This document shows positions 39,063 to 50,989 of a stretch of DNA of 64,000 nt, one piece after another. The notes under the pieces are model-generated. The model searched no databases. It had not been told where the DNA came from and saw only the letters and a list, made by a program, of their open reading frames with translations. This DNA comes from Parasponia andersonii (lineage: Eukaryota; Streptophyta; Magnoliopsida; Rosales; Cannabaceae), in NCBI GenBank assembly GCA_002914805.1, contig JXTB01000506.1, positions 21,869-85,868 of the forward strand. The letters are read 5' to 3'. The translations under genes and the position numbers were made by a program. Positions within the stretch are counted from its first letter, which is position 1, and every line of letters starts with the position of its first letter.

Positions 39063-39299
39063 GTAACGGCGGATGTGGGTAGACATTGTCGTGTTCCATA
39101 GGATGGAGATCACAAAGATGCAATCAGTCCTTATTGAGGCCATAACGAATTATAAGGCAGTAGTGAGACTGTGTCTACGTCGAGCGCCAGCATTGATGTG
39201 TTGCGTCTGCGCACCAAGTGAAAGGGTAGGTAGGGTAGAGTAATTCGGCATGATGGTTTAATGCACGAGGACGTGCATGATTTTCAGTGGAGGAGAGTT

Positions 39300-39570
39300 T
39301 GTAACCCCCCTACAAAGTGATAGGCGGAACAAATTGCGCGTTGGCATATTCAACTGGTCTGGATGACTCTGAAGGTGCGTGTGGGATTCTTCTTTCTATC
39401 TCGCTCATACAAACTGGTTGGGAGCTGGGGCCGTTCCTCTGATGAGCCCAAGGCAGGGCGAAACCAGTCGATATTTCTTATATGCGTATTGCGGGTGATA
39501 AGGCTGGCTTGGGTACCGCGGGCGCCGCACGGCGGAGTGATCACGTGTGCTACAGCGTGACCCTGTGACA
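39300..39570 (+). repeat. TRIM LTR copy 2 (271 bp)
   Basis: The middle LTR, shared by both internal units. It starts TGTAACCCC and ends CCTGTGACA, and is followed by a primer-binding site. Confidence 0.9.
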
Positions 39571-39821
39571 AGTGGTATCAGAGCCTAACGGCGGATGTGG
39601 GTAGACATTACCGTATTCTATGGGATAGAGATCACCAAGATGCAATCAGTCTTTATTGAGGCCATAACGAATTGTAAGGCAATAGTGAGACTATGTCTAT
39701 GCCGAGCGCTAGCATTGGTATGTTGCATTTGCGCACCGAGTGAAAGGGTAGGCAGGGTAGAGCAATTCGGCGTGATAGTTTAATGCACGAGGACATGCAT
39801 GATTTTCAGTAGAGAAGAGTT

Positions 39822-40093
39822 TGTAACCCCCCTACAAAGTGATAGGTGGAACAAACTGCGTGTTGGTATGTTTGACTGGTCCGGACGACTCCGAAAGTGC
39901 ATATGGGACTCTTCTTTCCATCTCGCCCACACAAACTGGTTGGGAGCTAGAGCCGTTCCCCCTGATGAGCCCAAAACAAGGCGAAACTAGTCGATGCTGC
40001 TTATATGCGTATTGCGGATGATAAAGCTGATCTGGACACCGCAGGAGTCGCACAGAGGAGTGATCAAGTGTGCTGCAATGTGACCCTGTCACA
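39822..40093 (+). repeat. TRIM LTR copy 3 (272 bp)
   Basis: The terminal LTR. It ends CCTGTCACA and is followed not by a primer-binding site but by the GCACC target duplication, so it is the true right end. Confidence 0.9.
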
Positions 40094-41659
40094 GCACCCT
40101 ATATGAAGTTCACATTTTTTTTTTCCCCTATTTTAGAAACCTAGTTAAGACTACTTGAGATGATATATAGCTTGCTATGGAGTTGCTTCTAGCCACATGT
40201 TAGGAGGATCACGCAACTATTATCTGGATGATATCCTAACAAGAAAACCAATGAATTTGTTATGATTATCCGAGCACCATAATTTGACTACCCATTAACA
40301 ATCAAGTGGGCATGATTAACAAAAGCCTCTTTCTCTCTCCACCCACATATATATTATAATATACAACAATATTATTTTGTTTCTTTTGCTATAAATATAA
40401 TATAGAGAATACAAATAGGAAGAAGATTCACGGTGGGTGCAAAATCTTGAGATTCCCTATATTTTGCCTTTTGAAGTCACATGACTTTCAGCTTGGCATG
40501 ATTTAAGGAAAGAGAAAAGACCACCGTACCTTATTTATATGTATATGCAAATTGCCAAGTTAAGTTTAGCTAATGTTGTCTCCCACAAGGGATATAATTA
40601 GGTTTAGAATAGTTTTTCTGGGTTTTTTTTTAAAAAAAAAAAGGGAAAGAAAACACAATTTGATATGTGTCTTTGTTCGGCTCTCCTCAGAATATTATGG
40701 CGGAAATCTTTGGCCACTTTGTCAAGCCGCGCTGGCTACATGTTCTAGACCTCTAGTTATGAGAGGCGAGATCTGCTACTTGGGTCTTAGTGGTTAATCA
40801 TCGGTCATTACAGAAAATGGAGCCAATATTAATAAACAAATAAATCTACAGTCTAAGGCCCATTTCCACGATGCCTCTTCTACCTCCCTCGACCATTCTT
40901 ACCAAGAAGGATATATGAACTATTGGTTCCTAACTTAATATTATTTTAGCATTTTTCTTTTTGCATTGTTAGTCATTTTGTCATATTTTATCTAAAATCC
41001 TGTTAAAATTTATTTAAATAAGATAAATTATGCACCATTAATCCCTATTTGTTTAATTTTTCCAGTAATTTAGTTTTTTTTTTTTTTCTTTTTGGCATTC
41101 ATACCTTTGATAATTCTTTTTTGCATTAATTCTTGTCAAAATCATAGTAGTATCTACTAAAATAAAAAAATAATTACAGTGAAAGCAATTGGGAAAAAAA
41201 ATGAACAAATCAATAAAATCTCTAAGCTTAACTCTATTTTTTTTTAACATGTACGCAATTTTTTTTAGAATAACATAAAAAAATTGAAAATTCTATAAAA
41301 CTTTTCAGGTTATTTGCTATATTATTTAAGTAAATAATTAATTAATCTTTTTGAAATAAATATTATAATTAAATAAAAATTTAATACATATAGTAAATTT
41401 TTATCAAATTTGACTAGTAGAAAAAGGTGCATGTGAAACTTTTTTAGTTTTAAAATAATAATGTAAATACTTTAAATCTATAAGAGTTAAAAAAAAGTTC
41501 GACATAAACTAGAGTTTATCGGTATGTCTTTTCTTTTTTTGTTAAACTTGATTCTTAAATATACTATTATTTTTTTATCTGCCTTTAAATTTTATTTTTT
41601 AGAGAGATTAATGGAAGCAATATTATTATTCGGAGATATGAATACTTACAAAAAAAAAA
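40094..41659. other. AT-rich intergenic DNA
   Basis: Starts with the right GCACC target duplication of the TRIM. It has a small GC-richer patch near 40670-40790 and A/T runs. No gene, RNA or element recognised. Confidence 0.6.
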
Positions 41660-42303
41660 GGCTTTTTATTAGCAAAAACCCTTAACTCAGAACAATTTAA
41701 TAAAATTAATTTTGAACTCAATTTTTTAGAGCAAAATCCCTTAAAGTCCTCTAATATTAGTTTTGTTAGGAAAAAAATGTTTATATTAGTTTTTTTTTTA
41801 CTATTAAGTCCTTATTCTCTTATTTATGATTTTTAAGTCTTTAGTATTATTTTTTTATTTAACGTTAATTGCTTTTAATATTAAAAATATTTTATTCCAA
41901 AAAAATCAAACAAGAAAAAATTATAATAGGATAAGTTATTAATCAGCAGTGATAAAATTAGAAATAAAGAGAAATTATTATTTTAAAAAAATAATTGGAG
42001 AAAATTAAAATTAAAATTAAAAAATAATATTACGGACTTAAAAATCATAAATAAGATAATAAGGACTTAATAGTCAAAAAAACTAATATAAACATTTTTT
42101 TAAAACAAAACTAATATTAGAGGATTTCAGGAGATTTTGCTCTAATATTAGGAGACTTTAGGAGGTTTTGTTCTATAAAATTAAGCTCAAGATTATTTTT
42201 ATTAAATTGTTCTGAGTTTAGAAAGTTTTGCTCTAAAAAATTGTGTTCAAAATTAATTTTGTTAAATTATTTCGAGTTCAGAGGATTTTCGTAATAAAAA
42301 ACC
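41660..42303. mobile_element. Fold-back (MITE-like) element, 644 bp
   Basis: The first about 200 bases (from GGCTTTTTATTAGC) and the last about 270 bases (ending GTAATAAAAAACC) are imperfect reverse complements. Matching landmarks include TTAATTTTGAACTCAATTTT against its mirror, TTTTTTAGAGCAAAA against its mirror, and TATTAAGTCCTTATT against AATAAGGACTTAATA. The right arm carries an extra partial duplication of the terminal segment. It has no coding capacity. Poly(A) on both flanks hides any target duplication. Confidence 0.8.
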
Positions 42304-42796
42304 AAAAAAAAAAAAGATTTCAAATTGCTAAACAATTGAAATGATAAGGATCAATGGCACATAATTTCTCTAATTCAAATGAATTCTAACAGAAATTTAG
42401 ATAGAATATACTAAAAGAATTAACAACGCCAAAAATTATAACGTTAAGTACTGGAATACTACAAAAAAAAAAAAAAAATTCATGACCAATATGCCAAAAT
42501 AGTAATAAGTTGGGTATCAATAGTACCATTAAACCTATAAAAATTCATATTTCTCTTTATTCTTCTCTATGTTCCCGCGAATCCTTCCTATCAAATACAT
42601 CCTTAGAGTTCAAATATCTACTCTCCCTTGTCTCCACTAAAAAAAAAAAACTCACTCTCCCATTTTAACAAATAAATAAATGTAGAAAAATCTTGCTTGA
42701 TTATTATTATTATTAACTTTGTTCTGTCTTTTATCCATTTTAAAAAAAATCTAACTATTCCAACTTTTTTCATGAGTATTGATCAAGTTATTAACC

Positions 42797-43692
42797 TTTT
42801 TTTTTATAGTTTTAAGATCTCCAATATTATACATTTATATCACTTTAGTCCCTATTTCACTTTTTTCATCTAATTTAGTTGTTATCTAACAGTTTAATAT
42901 CACTTGGGTCCTAAACTTTTACACAATGTTTCACTTAGATCTCTATTTTTTATTTTGTAGCTTTTGAATCCTCAAACTTTTATTTTTGTAGCACTTAGGT
43001 CATTTTAAATTATTTTTAAACGATTATGAGTTCATAAAATTGCATAAAATGAATTTCATAATTGTTAACAATAAATTATCATTAAATAGTACCTTTTTTT
43101 TTTGGTTATATCCATATATGTACTTGATCGGTATCTATTTAAAAATACTAATTTTTATGTTATTAACTATTATCATTTTTAAAACTCATGATTTTCTATA
43201 AATTAAAATGTATTTGTTATTTAAGAGGTTTTTAAACTTCTTTTATTATTTATGAATTTTAACTAAAAAAGGGTCGATGAGTTTATAGAATTGGAGTTAA
43301 AGAACTTACTACCAATAGTATAAATTTATAGTTAAATCATATAATATTGTTGGCAGTAAGAATTTATTAAAAATAATATTTTTGTTTAGATTATCTTTTT
43401 CGAAAAATGCTTTATTTGTATTGAACATTCTATTGGTAGTTTTTAATAATAATATATAGTACAATTTGATTAGAGTTAGATTTTTAACTCAAAAAGATCT
43501 AAGTGTTATAAAAATAAAAGTTCGAAGAGTCAAAAGCTAAAAAATAAAGAATAAGAACCTAAGTGATATATTGTGTAAAGATTTAAGACCTAAGTAATAT
43601 TAAAATTATTAAATATTAGATAAAAAGAAGAGAAAGGGACTAAATTGATACGAATGTGTAATGTTAGAAATTTAAAAAAAAAAAAAAAAAAA
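42797..43692. mobile_element. Second fold-back (MITE-like) element, about 0.9 kb
   Basis: The left arm (about 42797-43020) and right arm (about 43480-43692) are reverse complements with scattered mismatches. Shared landmarks are TTTAGTCCCT and AGGGACTAAA, TTTACACAAT and ATTGTGTAAA, and AACTTTTATTTTT and its mirror. Its sequence is unrelated to the fold-back element 0.5 kb to its left. No coding capacity. Confidence 0.8.
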
Positions 43693-45835
43693 GAACTGGA
43701 AAACCTAATTAATGCTAAGTGGAAAGGATGGTATATAAATCCTCATTTCTACGTAGTGAAAAAGAAATGTCCTAGAAAAAGTTGTGAAAAGAAACGAGAA
43801 TGATAAAACAAATAAGTGAAAGAATATTGTCTCTATCCAAAAAAACCCTTTTGAGGGTGAAAAGATTGTTATATATCAAAGGATAGATGAATACAAGTTT
43901 CCTTTACTACGTTAAATGTTGCATTCATTTACTTATAATTGGGGGAAACTGTTAAGAACCCTCGTATACGGGTAATATAGAACAATCCCTAGAATCACCA
44001 TTTCTTTTATAGAAATTTTTTAGAACTTTCATTTTTTCTTTTTATTTGTTTTAGGCTAGAAAACCTTCGAATTTAGTTTACTTATCAAAAATGTCTCTTT
44101 ATACCGATCAAATTGTGGAAGAAAAAAGGTCTTAGTCATTAATAAGCAGACGTCTCAAATATTAAAGCTTGCCAAAATATCATGTAAACCAAACAAGCCT
44201 AAAATTCCACATCCAAAACTATATTTGGAAACCTTTAAAAAAATGAAATTAAAAATAAATTCTATTCTCTCCATCCTCTTCGAGAATCACTCTCCACTTG
44301 TGAGTCTTGCTGACGTGTAATTAGTTGACTCAGCAATTTGTTGGAGTAAGCTAATTAGTTAAGCTGTTTGTTAGTAAGTTGTCAGAAGCTTCTAGTAGAA
44401 GCTTAGCTTGTAATCTGATTATAAATAAGTGATTACTAATCCCAGTTATTAGTGAGATTCATTTTCATCATTTCAGTGTTATTATTATTCGATACTCTCC
44501 TCCGATTTGAAGGTTATACCAGCTTTGCATTGACAATACCTAAGAATACCAATATAGAAATACCGTTAAATGCGATTTGCATTTAAAAAAATACCCCAAA
44601 AAATACAAATCTTCTTATATGATATGACAAAGTCCATAAATATCAATAAAGCCAGTGGAACAGCCAATACCGTCAGCAAAACACAATCGATGATTAAGAA
44701 CCACAGACATGATGCGAAAATTTTAATTTTGTTTTGATCTTTTTCATTTAAAATGGTTTTGTTTTGGTTTTGTAATTTTTTTTACTAATAAATTGACGTA
44801 GATTTTGTCATATCTCCTTAAGTTTATTATGGTTGTTTTTATATACATAAAAATGTTAGAATTCCTTTATTTTTTTGTTACGGTCTTATTATTTAACACG
44901 TAAAATTGAGAATTACCTAAAAAAGAACTTAAATGAAATATACCTTTTTCTATAATTAGTTTTATAAAATACACATCTCCCAATAGGTTTTAAGTAAAAA
45001 ATGTAAAAAAATTACTTATATACTATTAAGTCAAAAATATTAAACTTGAAGTGACTATCATACGCTAAATAAAGTTGTTTAGTAACTTGACTAAAGAAAA
45101 AATTTCGAACATTGAGCTCTAGACAAGATATTAGAAGCACTAGATACCAGTGTCGAATGACACTACACAATATTTTTAGTAACTTAACTTCTTTTGTCGA
45201 ACTAGATTTGGACTCTTGATATGATAAGTATTAGGTATATTTTTATATTTAAAATAAAATTAAAACTTAAATGATGTATTCACTAAAAAAGTATTGAAAG
45301 AGGTGTAAATTCTAAAACACACTCTGAGAAATATTTATTTTGCCAATAACTCTTAATATCTTACATTTTATTCTTCTAGATAAAAATTGGGTAGCGGTAA
45401 GTTTTTTTTTTTTTATTTGTAATAAATGAGTCGCCTTATTTTTTTTTTCAAAAAGAAAAAGAGAAAAGATTGAATATAATATTTCTCTTATATATTTGAT
45501 TAAGGTATTTTGTTAAGGACATATTTTGTCTTTTAGGATGAAATTTCCCTAATTTCATGTGCATGTGCGTAGATGAAAGATTTGATAGGTACTTAAATTT
45601 TGAGCTTTTTTTAATTAATAATAACAATGAGTTTAGGAATCATTTTGATATTTATATATAAACATTAAGATTTTCCATGACAATTCCCTTATAAATATAT
45701 GTATTTTTTGATAATCCCCCTATATTTATATATAGAGTTTTTAATAAAAGCATTTGTAATGTATCACATTGTTTGGGACAGCGCGACGATAAATACCAAT
45801 ACGTAAGTCGCCACTACATTCTATGTTTTTTTTAT
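43693..45835. other. AT-rich intergenic DNA
   Basis: No gene recognised. A possible short Copia-type solo LTR lies at about 44339-44529 and is listed separately. The last five bases before the Tat element (TGGAG, 45836-45840) are its probable left target duplication. Confidence 0.6.
44339..44529 (+). mobile_element. Possible short Copia-type solo LTR
   Basis: Starts TGTTGGAGTAAGC, contains the palindromic AGAAGCTTCTAG and a TATAAATA box near 44420, then a TTCATTTTCATCATTTC stretch, the usual layout of short Copia LTR promoters. No target duplication was found and the right end is a guess. Confidence 0.3.
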
Positions 45836-45840
45836 TGGAG

Positions 45841-46628
45841 TGTGGGATCCGTTCTTAAATCATATACCACGTAGACGATTAAGTGGCAGAACAGGTCACA
45901 AACAGGGCACACCGTCCGACACGTGTCCGGAGTGACCAATTAAAAGCCACGCAAATTGCACGTGGTTCCACATAGGCCCATGGGCTGTGCGAGGCTAGGG
46001 CCGAACCCATCCCAGACCCTAGATGGATTCGGCCTAGTCTGATTCTTTCCTCGACAGCTGGGCGTTGGGAGCCTCAAGGGTCTTCTACCAGAATACCGTG
46101 GGAAGCAGCTCACCGCTCCAGACCTAGACAGAGCATTTAATGCGATTTTAGGTAGGTGCGCGCATTGGATAAGTCGTCCTGACAGAACGGCAGCTTGTCA
46201 AAATCTTACCCCTGACAGGCTGGAGTCGTAGGGGATGGCAGAAAATAGGCCGTGACGATGCAAGAAAGGTCACTGTAACCATGACCCGTGATTTCTGGAG
46301 TAAGTCATGATGGAAAGAGATACTCGATCCTGAGATTGAGAGCCAAAAAACTCCCAGTTCTAGGATTATATATATAAGCCTTGTTTCTTCCCTAAAGAGA
46401 TAAACAAAAAAAAAACGTTTACAGAGAAAAACTAAATCCTTTTTGTTCAGTCTTAGGGATAAATCACTGACTTAATTATCGAAGAGTCTTTGCAAGTGGT
46501 CACCACCACCTTTCCATCTCAGTCTGAAGCTAAAGGCATTCCGGGATAGCAAGGATACGCGGACAGTTGGTAAATACAACGTCAGCAGTTCAGAGACACG
46601 TGGACAGCTGGTAAGAAGAGCACCAATA
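45841..46628 (+). repeat. 5' LTR of the Tat element
   Basis: Begins TGTGGGATCC and ends CACCAATA, aligned with CACCGACA at the end of the 3' LTR, so the last C of the CA end has mutated. It holds ATTATATATATAAGCC near 46365-46380, a likely TATA region about 250 bases before the LTR end. Confidence 0.9.
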
Positions 46629-46631
46629 GTT

Positions 46632-46646
46632 TGGCGCCGTCTGTGG
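46632..46646 (+). other. Primer-binding site of the Tat element
   Basis: TGGCGCCGTCTGTGG begins three bases after the 5' LTR. TGGCGCC-type sites are usual in Athila and Tat elements; the exact priming tRNA was not determined. Confidence 0.8.
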
Positions 46647-46738
46647 AAAATAGTTGAGCGCGAGAGAAGAAATAGGAGCCTCATGATCGCGCTCTCCCCG
46701 AACAAAAGGCCATACAACGACGAATTGCACCCTCAAGA

Positions 46739-48254
46739 ATGACAACTAGGAGCAAACGTCCTGACGCCGAAAGGAGCTCTCAGGAAGCACGACCAGATCT
46801 AGAGCAAAAGCTAGACTAAATACTTGCCGCCCTGGCAAAAATAAATCAGAAGGCAGAGATGGCCTACGAGGTCATCCTGGGTTTAAAAGACGAAGTCGCA
46901 GAGGTGCGCAGAGATAACGTCCACCTTGAAGAGCTGCTGGCAAGCGAAACCTGGAGCGGGCGAAGGGAGGACTTTGATGAAGAGGTCCAACAAGAGTCCG
47001 AAGGCCAACTGCCGATAGAAGTCCCCGCCCCATTCAGATCGCGGATGCAGGGGGAGTGGCAGAGCCAGACAAGGCCTTTTCAGGCCAGAGCAGCGTTGGA
47101 TAGAAGGCACCAGGAAAGCCCAGTAGGTGCACTTTCCAACTGGAAACAAGAGATGATGGCAGAGCTAAGTAAGAGGCTCAGAGCCCATCACAGCCAGACC
47201 CCCCGATGATCTGATAGAGTAGATCGTGCGAGGAATCAATCAGACGGCCTTCGCTAATTGGATCCAGTTGGAGCCCAAGCCGAAGGACTTCACAACCCTA
47301 ACCTTTAGACCATTCGAGGGAAAGACTGACCCCCTCGATCATATATACCACTTTCAACAGAAGATGGCCTTGGAGACCAAGGACGAGGCTGTAACTTGCA
47401 AAGTCTTCTTCACCACCCTGGCGGGGTTGGCACTGCTGTGGTTCAGACAACTCCCAGAGAAGTCCATAAACGGGTTTGAAGACTTTTGCAAACTATTCTT
47501 AAAGTAGTACGCGGGTGCCCAGAGGTAGCAGAAAACCATGCGAGACCTCGACCGGTTAGAGCAATCTGCGAGCAAGTCTCCAAGAGAATACTTGTCACGT
47601 TTCCTGGAGGTAATGTCCTCGGTGCACAATGCTGACTCGGTGCAAGCCGCGAGCTCATTCGTCAGGGGCCTACAGCCAGGGTCGATGCTGTCAGACCATC
47701 TACTTTTGAATTTTCCGTACGACATGGCAGATGTCTAGGCAAAGTTAGAAGGGGTATTTAGGGTGCTGGAAAGCCACCAGAAAGTGTCCAAGGCATTCGC
47801 CGCGATAATAACGGTGCCGGCGCAAACCCCAGTCCTGCAAGGAATGAAGAGGCTTGCATCGGCCCAGGGGCCATCTCCGAAGCAGGAAGCCCCAGCTCGA
47901 GGTGGTCAAGTGAACGGTAAGAGGAGAAAGACGTTTAAGGATCCTCTATCAAAATATGAGCTCAACACGACGATCGGCGTGATCTACCTCCAGAACAGGG
48001 ACATGGACATTTTCAAAGACCTGCCCAAGTCTGGTGTTCCTGAATATATGAAAAATAGGAGTAGGTACCACCAATTTCACAAAGATCACGGGCATGATAC
48101 CATCAACTGCCGCAGCCTTTATGCGTAGGTTATGATGGCAATCCAAGCTGGAAAGTTGAAGCACTACGTAAAGACGGGCGAGAACCAGTCGAAGGAGGAT
48201 GCCGTCAAACCCGAGAAGGGAAAGCAGACCCAAGCCTCCGGGTCGGGAGAATAA
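46739..48254 (+). pseudogene. gag of the Tat element (broken)
   Basis: The ATG at 46739 starts a frame with a stop at about 46817 (TAA in place of a Gln codon). A frame change near 47200 leads into the core capsid region, with FRPFEGKTDPLDHIYHFQ, WFRQLPEKSI and REYLSRFLEVM, all typical of Tat gag. More TAG stops lie near 47505, 47526, 47736 and 48126. A nucleocapsid-like HKDHGHDTINC near 48078-48110 is present, with His where the first Cys of the knuckle is expected. The frame after 47226 continues without shift into protease. Confidence 0.85.
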
Positions 48255-48866
48255 ACTCTAAGGATAGTTCCAACGATCATAGGTAGACCAGAGCCAACCC
48301 AGGATCAAGAGGATAAGGAAAAGTACCAAAAGAGGACCGAGGAAAGGGTGAGGCGCCTGAGGGGGATGGGCCATTCCGTGAACCATATGACGACGGAAGA
48401 AAGCTACATCTCAGCCACCCCCATCGCCTTCACCCAGCAAGACCTGACCATGGTGCGCATGCCTCATAATGACCCCTTGGTGATTAATCTGCAGATTGAC
48501 TCCGTGTTGGTCGGGAGGGTCCTAATCGACGGCAGAAGCAGCGTCGATGTCCTGTTCCTTAGCACGTTCGAGAGTATAGGCCTAGATCGAAACGCGCTCA
48601 GGCCGACTTGTCAGCCACTGTTCGCCTTCAACGGTGCTAGGGTCAGCCCCTTAGGCATCGTGACTCTGAAGGTCTGCGCTGCGGAAAGATGCCTGGACGT
48701 GGATTTCGTTGTCATCTACTGCCAGTCTTCCTTCAACATCATCATGGGGAGAGGGTGGATCCACGCCATGCATGGGATCGCCTCCACCCTCCACCAGGTC
48801 TTGAGATATCTATCAAAGGATGACACTTACACGATAGACATTAAAGGAGACCAGGCCTTCGCGTAG
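48255..48866 (+). pseudogene. Aspartic protease region of the Tat element
   Basis: In the same frame as gag. The active-site segment reads VLIDGRSSVDVLF near 48518-48556, where related elements have a DGGSS or DTGSS type motif, so the flap-proximal Gly is changed to Arg. The retroviral-protease C-terminal motif FNIIMGRGWIH follows near 48732-48764. It ends at a TAG after DQAFA. Confidence 0.8.
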
Positions 48867-48959
48867 AAATCTTTTTCAATAGCCCTGAGTGGGCCCGATG
48901 CGAACACGAGCACCTCGATAGGGGACAGACAGCAATCAAAGGACTGCCTGCTGGCGTAC

Positions 48960-49910
48960 ATGAAGCGGATTGAAAAGGAGTCCGACGGGCCAGAATCCAC
49001 GATTGAGGAGCTGGTGGCGATCCCTTTGAAAGAGTCAGAGCTAAGGAAGGTAGTCCTAATCGGGGCCCTACTGCCCAAGGAAGAAAAGAGCGAACTGTTG
49101 GGGTTCTTTAGGCAGAATGAAGATGTGTTCACGTGGTCCCACGACGACATGCCCGGGATAGACCCTGCACACATCTGCCACCGATTGAATGTGAACCCCA
49201 ATTTCCCTCCGGTCAGACAGAGGCCCCGAAGGTTCACGCGAGAGAAAAACAGGGTGATCAATAAGGAGGTAGAGACACTACTAGAGAACAGCCTGATCAT
49301 GGAATGCGTATACCTGTGCTGGGTCTCCAACTCGGTGATGGTGAAGAAGAAAAAAGTCAACTACAGCACTTGCATAGACTTCACTAACCTAAACAAGACC
49401 TGCCCGAAGTACAACTTCCCCCTCCCAAGGATCGACCAAATGGTTGACGCTACAGCTGGTTTTGACAGGATGAGCTTCTTGGATGCCTACTCTGGATACA
49501 AACAGATTCCTCTATACGAGGAAGACCAAATCCACACGGCGTTCATTATGGAGCGAGGTCTGCACTGTTATCGGTGCATGCCTTTCGGCTTGAAGAATGC
49601 AGGGATGACCTATCAGAGACTCATGAACAAAATGTTTGCTGGGCTGCTCAGGAAGACGATGGAAGTCTACATCGGCGACATGGTCGTAAAGAGCAAGGAG
49701 GCTTCGGACCATCTGGGACACCTCGATGAATGTTTTCAAATCCTGAGGCGATACCGGATACGTCTGAACCCCAAGAAGTGTGTATTTGGGGTGTCTTCCG
49801 GTCAGTTCCTGGGAAACATCGTGAGCAGAAGGGGCATTGAGGCCAACCCCAGTTGTCCTCTATCACAGACGAGAAAAGACCCTCGACCGTTCGAGAGGTC
49901 CAGTGCCTAA
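48960..49910 (+). pseudogene. Reverse transcriptase of the Tat element, active site altered
   Basis: A 316-codon open stretch in the protease frame. Typical RT landmarks are seen in order: VRQRPRRFTREK, CIDFTNLNKTCPK, FPLPRIDQMVDATAG, FLDAYSGYKQIPL, CMPFGLKNAG and LNPKKCVFGV. The catalytic YxDD box reads YIGDM near 49669-49683, so the first of the two paired aspartates is Gly and the enzyme should be inactive. The true frame is lost near 49850, where the sequence continues in another frame. Confidence 0.88.
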
Positions 49911-50887
49911 TCAAGAAGATAGCCGCCCTCAGCTGTTTTGTCTCCAAAATGTCCGGCCGATGCAAGCCCTTCTTCCAGTACATAAAGAAAAGCCCTACGG
50001 TCATCTGGGGGGAGGAGTAGGACAAGGCTCTAACAGAGCTCAAGCTCTACATAAGTCATCCGCCTATCCTAGCTTCTCCAGTAGAAGGGTAGCGCTTGTA
50101 CGCTTATTTGGCAGTGTCCGAAGTAGCGATCAGTGCCGTGCGGTTCGTCGAGGAAGAGGCAAGCAGAAGCCTGTGTTTTACACGAGCCGCATGCTCCTGG
50201 ACGCTGAAACACGATATAGTATGGCGGAGAGACTAGTCCTAGCTTTGGTCAACGCTAAGAAGAGATTCAGGCAATACTTCGAGGTGCACCCGTTAACGGT
50301 GTATATGAATTTTCCCATCTGGCAAATCTTGGCCAAGCCGAACCTGTCAAGACGACTAACCAAGTGGGCCATCGAGCTGGGGATATACGACATCGAATAT
50401 CGGCTTCGAATAGCGAAGAAAGGGCAAGTCATGGCGGACTTCTTGGTGGAAATCCAGTCCTTCGACAAGCGGCACAACCCGTTTCAGACGTCCCCGCCTC
50501 ACACCCTTCAGCCTGGACCCTCTACACCAATGGATCCACGAACATCTCGAGGTCAGGTATCGGAATAATCTTGTTGACCCCGGCAGGACTCAGGGTAGAG
50601 AAAGTTTGAGGCTCGGTTTCCAGGTGACGAATAATGAGGCGGAGTACGAGGCACAGTTGCAAGGCCTTGAATTGGCTCTGCACTTCAGAGTAAAGGACAT
50701 CATGGTAAAAACTGACTCGCAGCTGATCGTGGGTCAGGTCAGGGGAGACTTTGAAGTAAAAGAGCCAAGATTACATAGGTACTTCTTCCGGGTAATGGGG
50801 ATGAAAGCCCGTTTCAGCAGGTTCGATATCGGACAAATACCCAGGGAGATGAACCAAAAGACCGATGAATTAGCTAAAAGTGCGTAG
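49860..50887 (+). pseudogene. Two RNase H domains of the Tat element (frameshifted)
   Basis: The first domain spans about 49900-50460 in two frames, with KQKPVFYTSRML, ETRYSMAERL and MADFLVEI. A second, plant-type RNase H follows (about 50515-50887) with WTLYTNGSTN, NNEAEYEAQLQGLELAL and KTDSQLIVGQV. Where relatives have the catalytic Asp (YVDGS), this copy has Asn (YTNGS). The domain is split by a stop near 50607 and a frame change. A double RNase H is diagnostic of the Tat lineage. Confidence 0.85.
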
Positions 50888-50989
50888 ATCGGGGGAGCAA
50901 CCGAATATACGGAGATTCTGTCAGAGGGCGAAAATACAAAAGGCCCCTCGGAGGCTCCCATGCGCCACGTATTTGCAGCTGATTTCGAG

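Larger units (their letters stand above)
38786..40093 (+). mobile_element. Tandem TRIM element: LTR-internal-LTR-internal-LTR
   Basis: A 1308-bp miniature LTR retrotransposon without pol. Three LTR copies (38786-39048, 39300-39570, 39822-40093) alternate with two internal regions of exactly 251 bp each (39049-39299, 39571-39821). Each internal region begins, two bases after the LTR, with TGGTATCAGAGC or the same motif, the primer-binding site matching initiator tRNA-Met. Each ends with a purine-rich tract (GTGGAGGAGAGTT and GTAGAGAAGAGTT) just before the next LTR. LTRs start TGTAAC and end GTGACA or GTCACA. GCACC duplications flank the whole unit. It needs proteins from another element to move. 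GC content is well above its surroundings. Confidence 0.92.

Noticed and set aside
39073-39243. A 57-codon ORF just after the primer-binding site in TRIM internal region 1, with a 62-codon counterpart at 39595-39783 in region 2
   Set aside because: Most differences between the two copies change the amino acid, so there is no sign of selection for a protein. It is probably a chance frame in a short non-coding internal region.
38786-40093. Idea that the TRIM is a Cassandra element
   Set aside because: Cassandra LTRs carry a 5S rRNA-like segment; none of the conserved 5S control motifs is visible in these LTRs.
47354-48233. Minus-strand ORFs opposite gag
   Set aside because: They are shadows of the gag frame, which has clear Tat capsid motifs on the plus strand.
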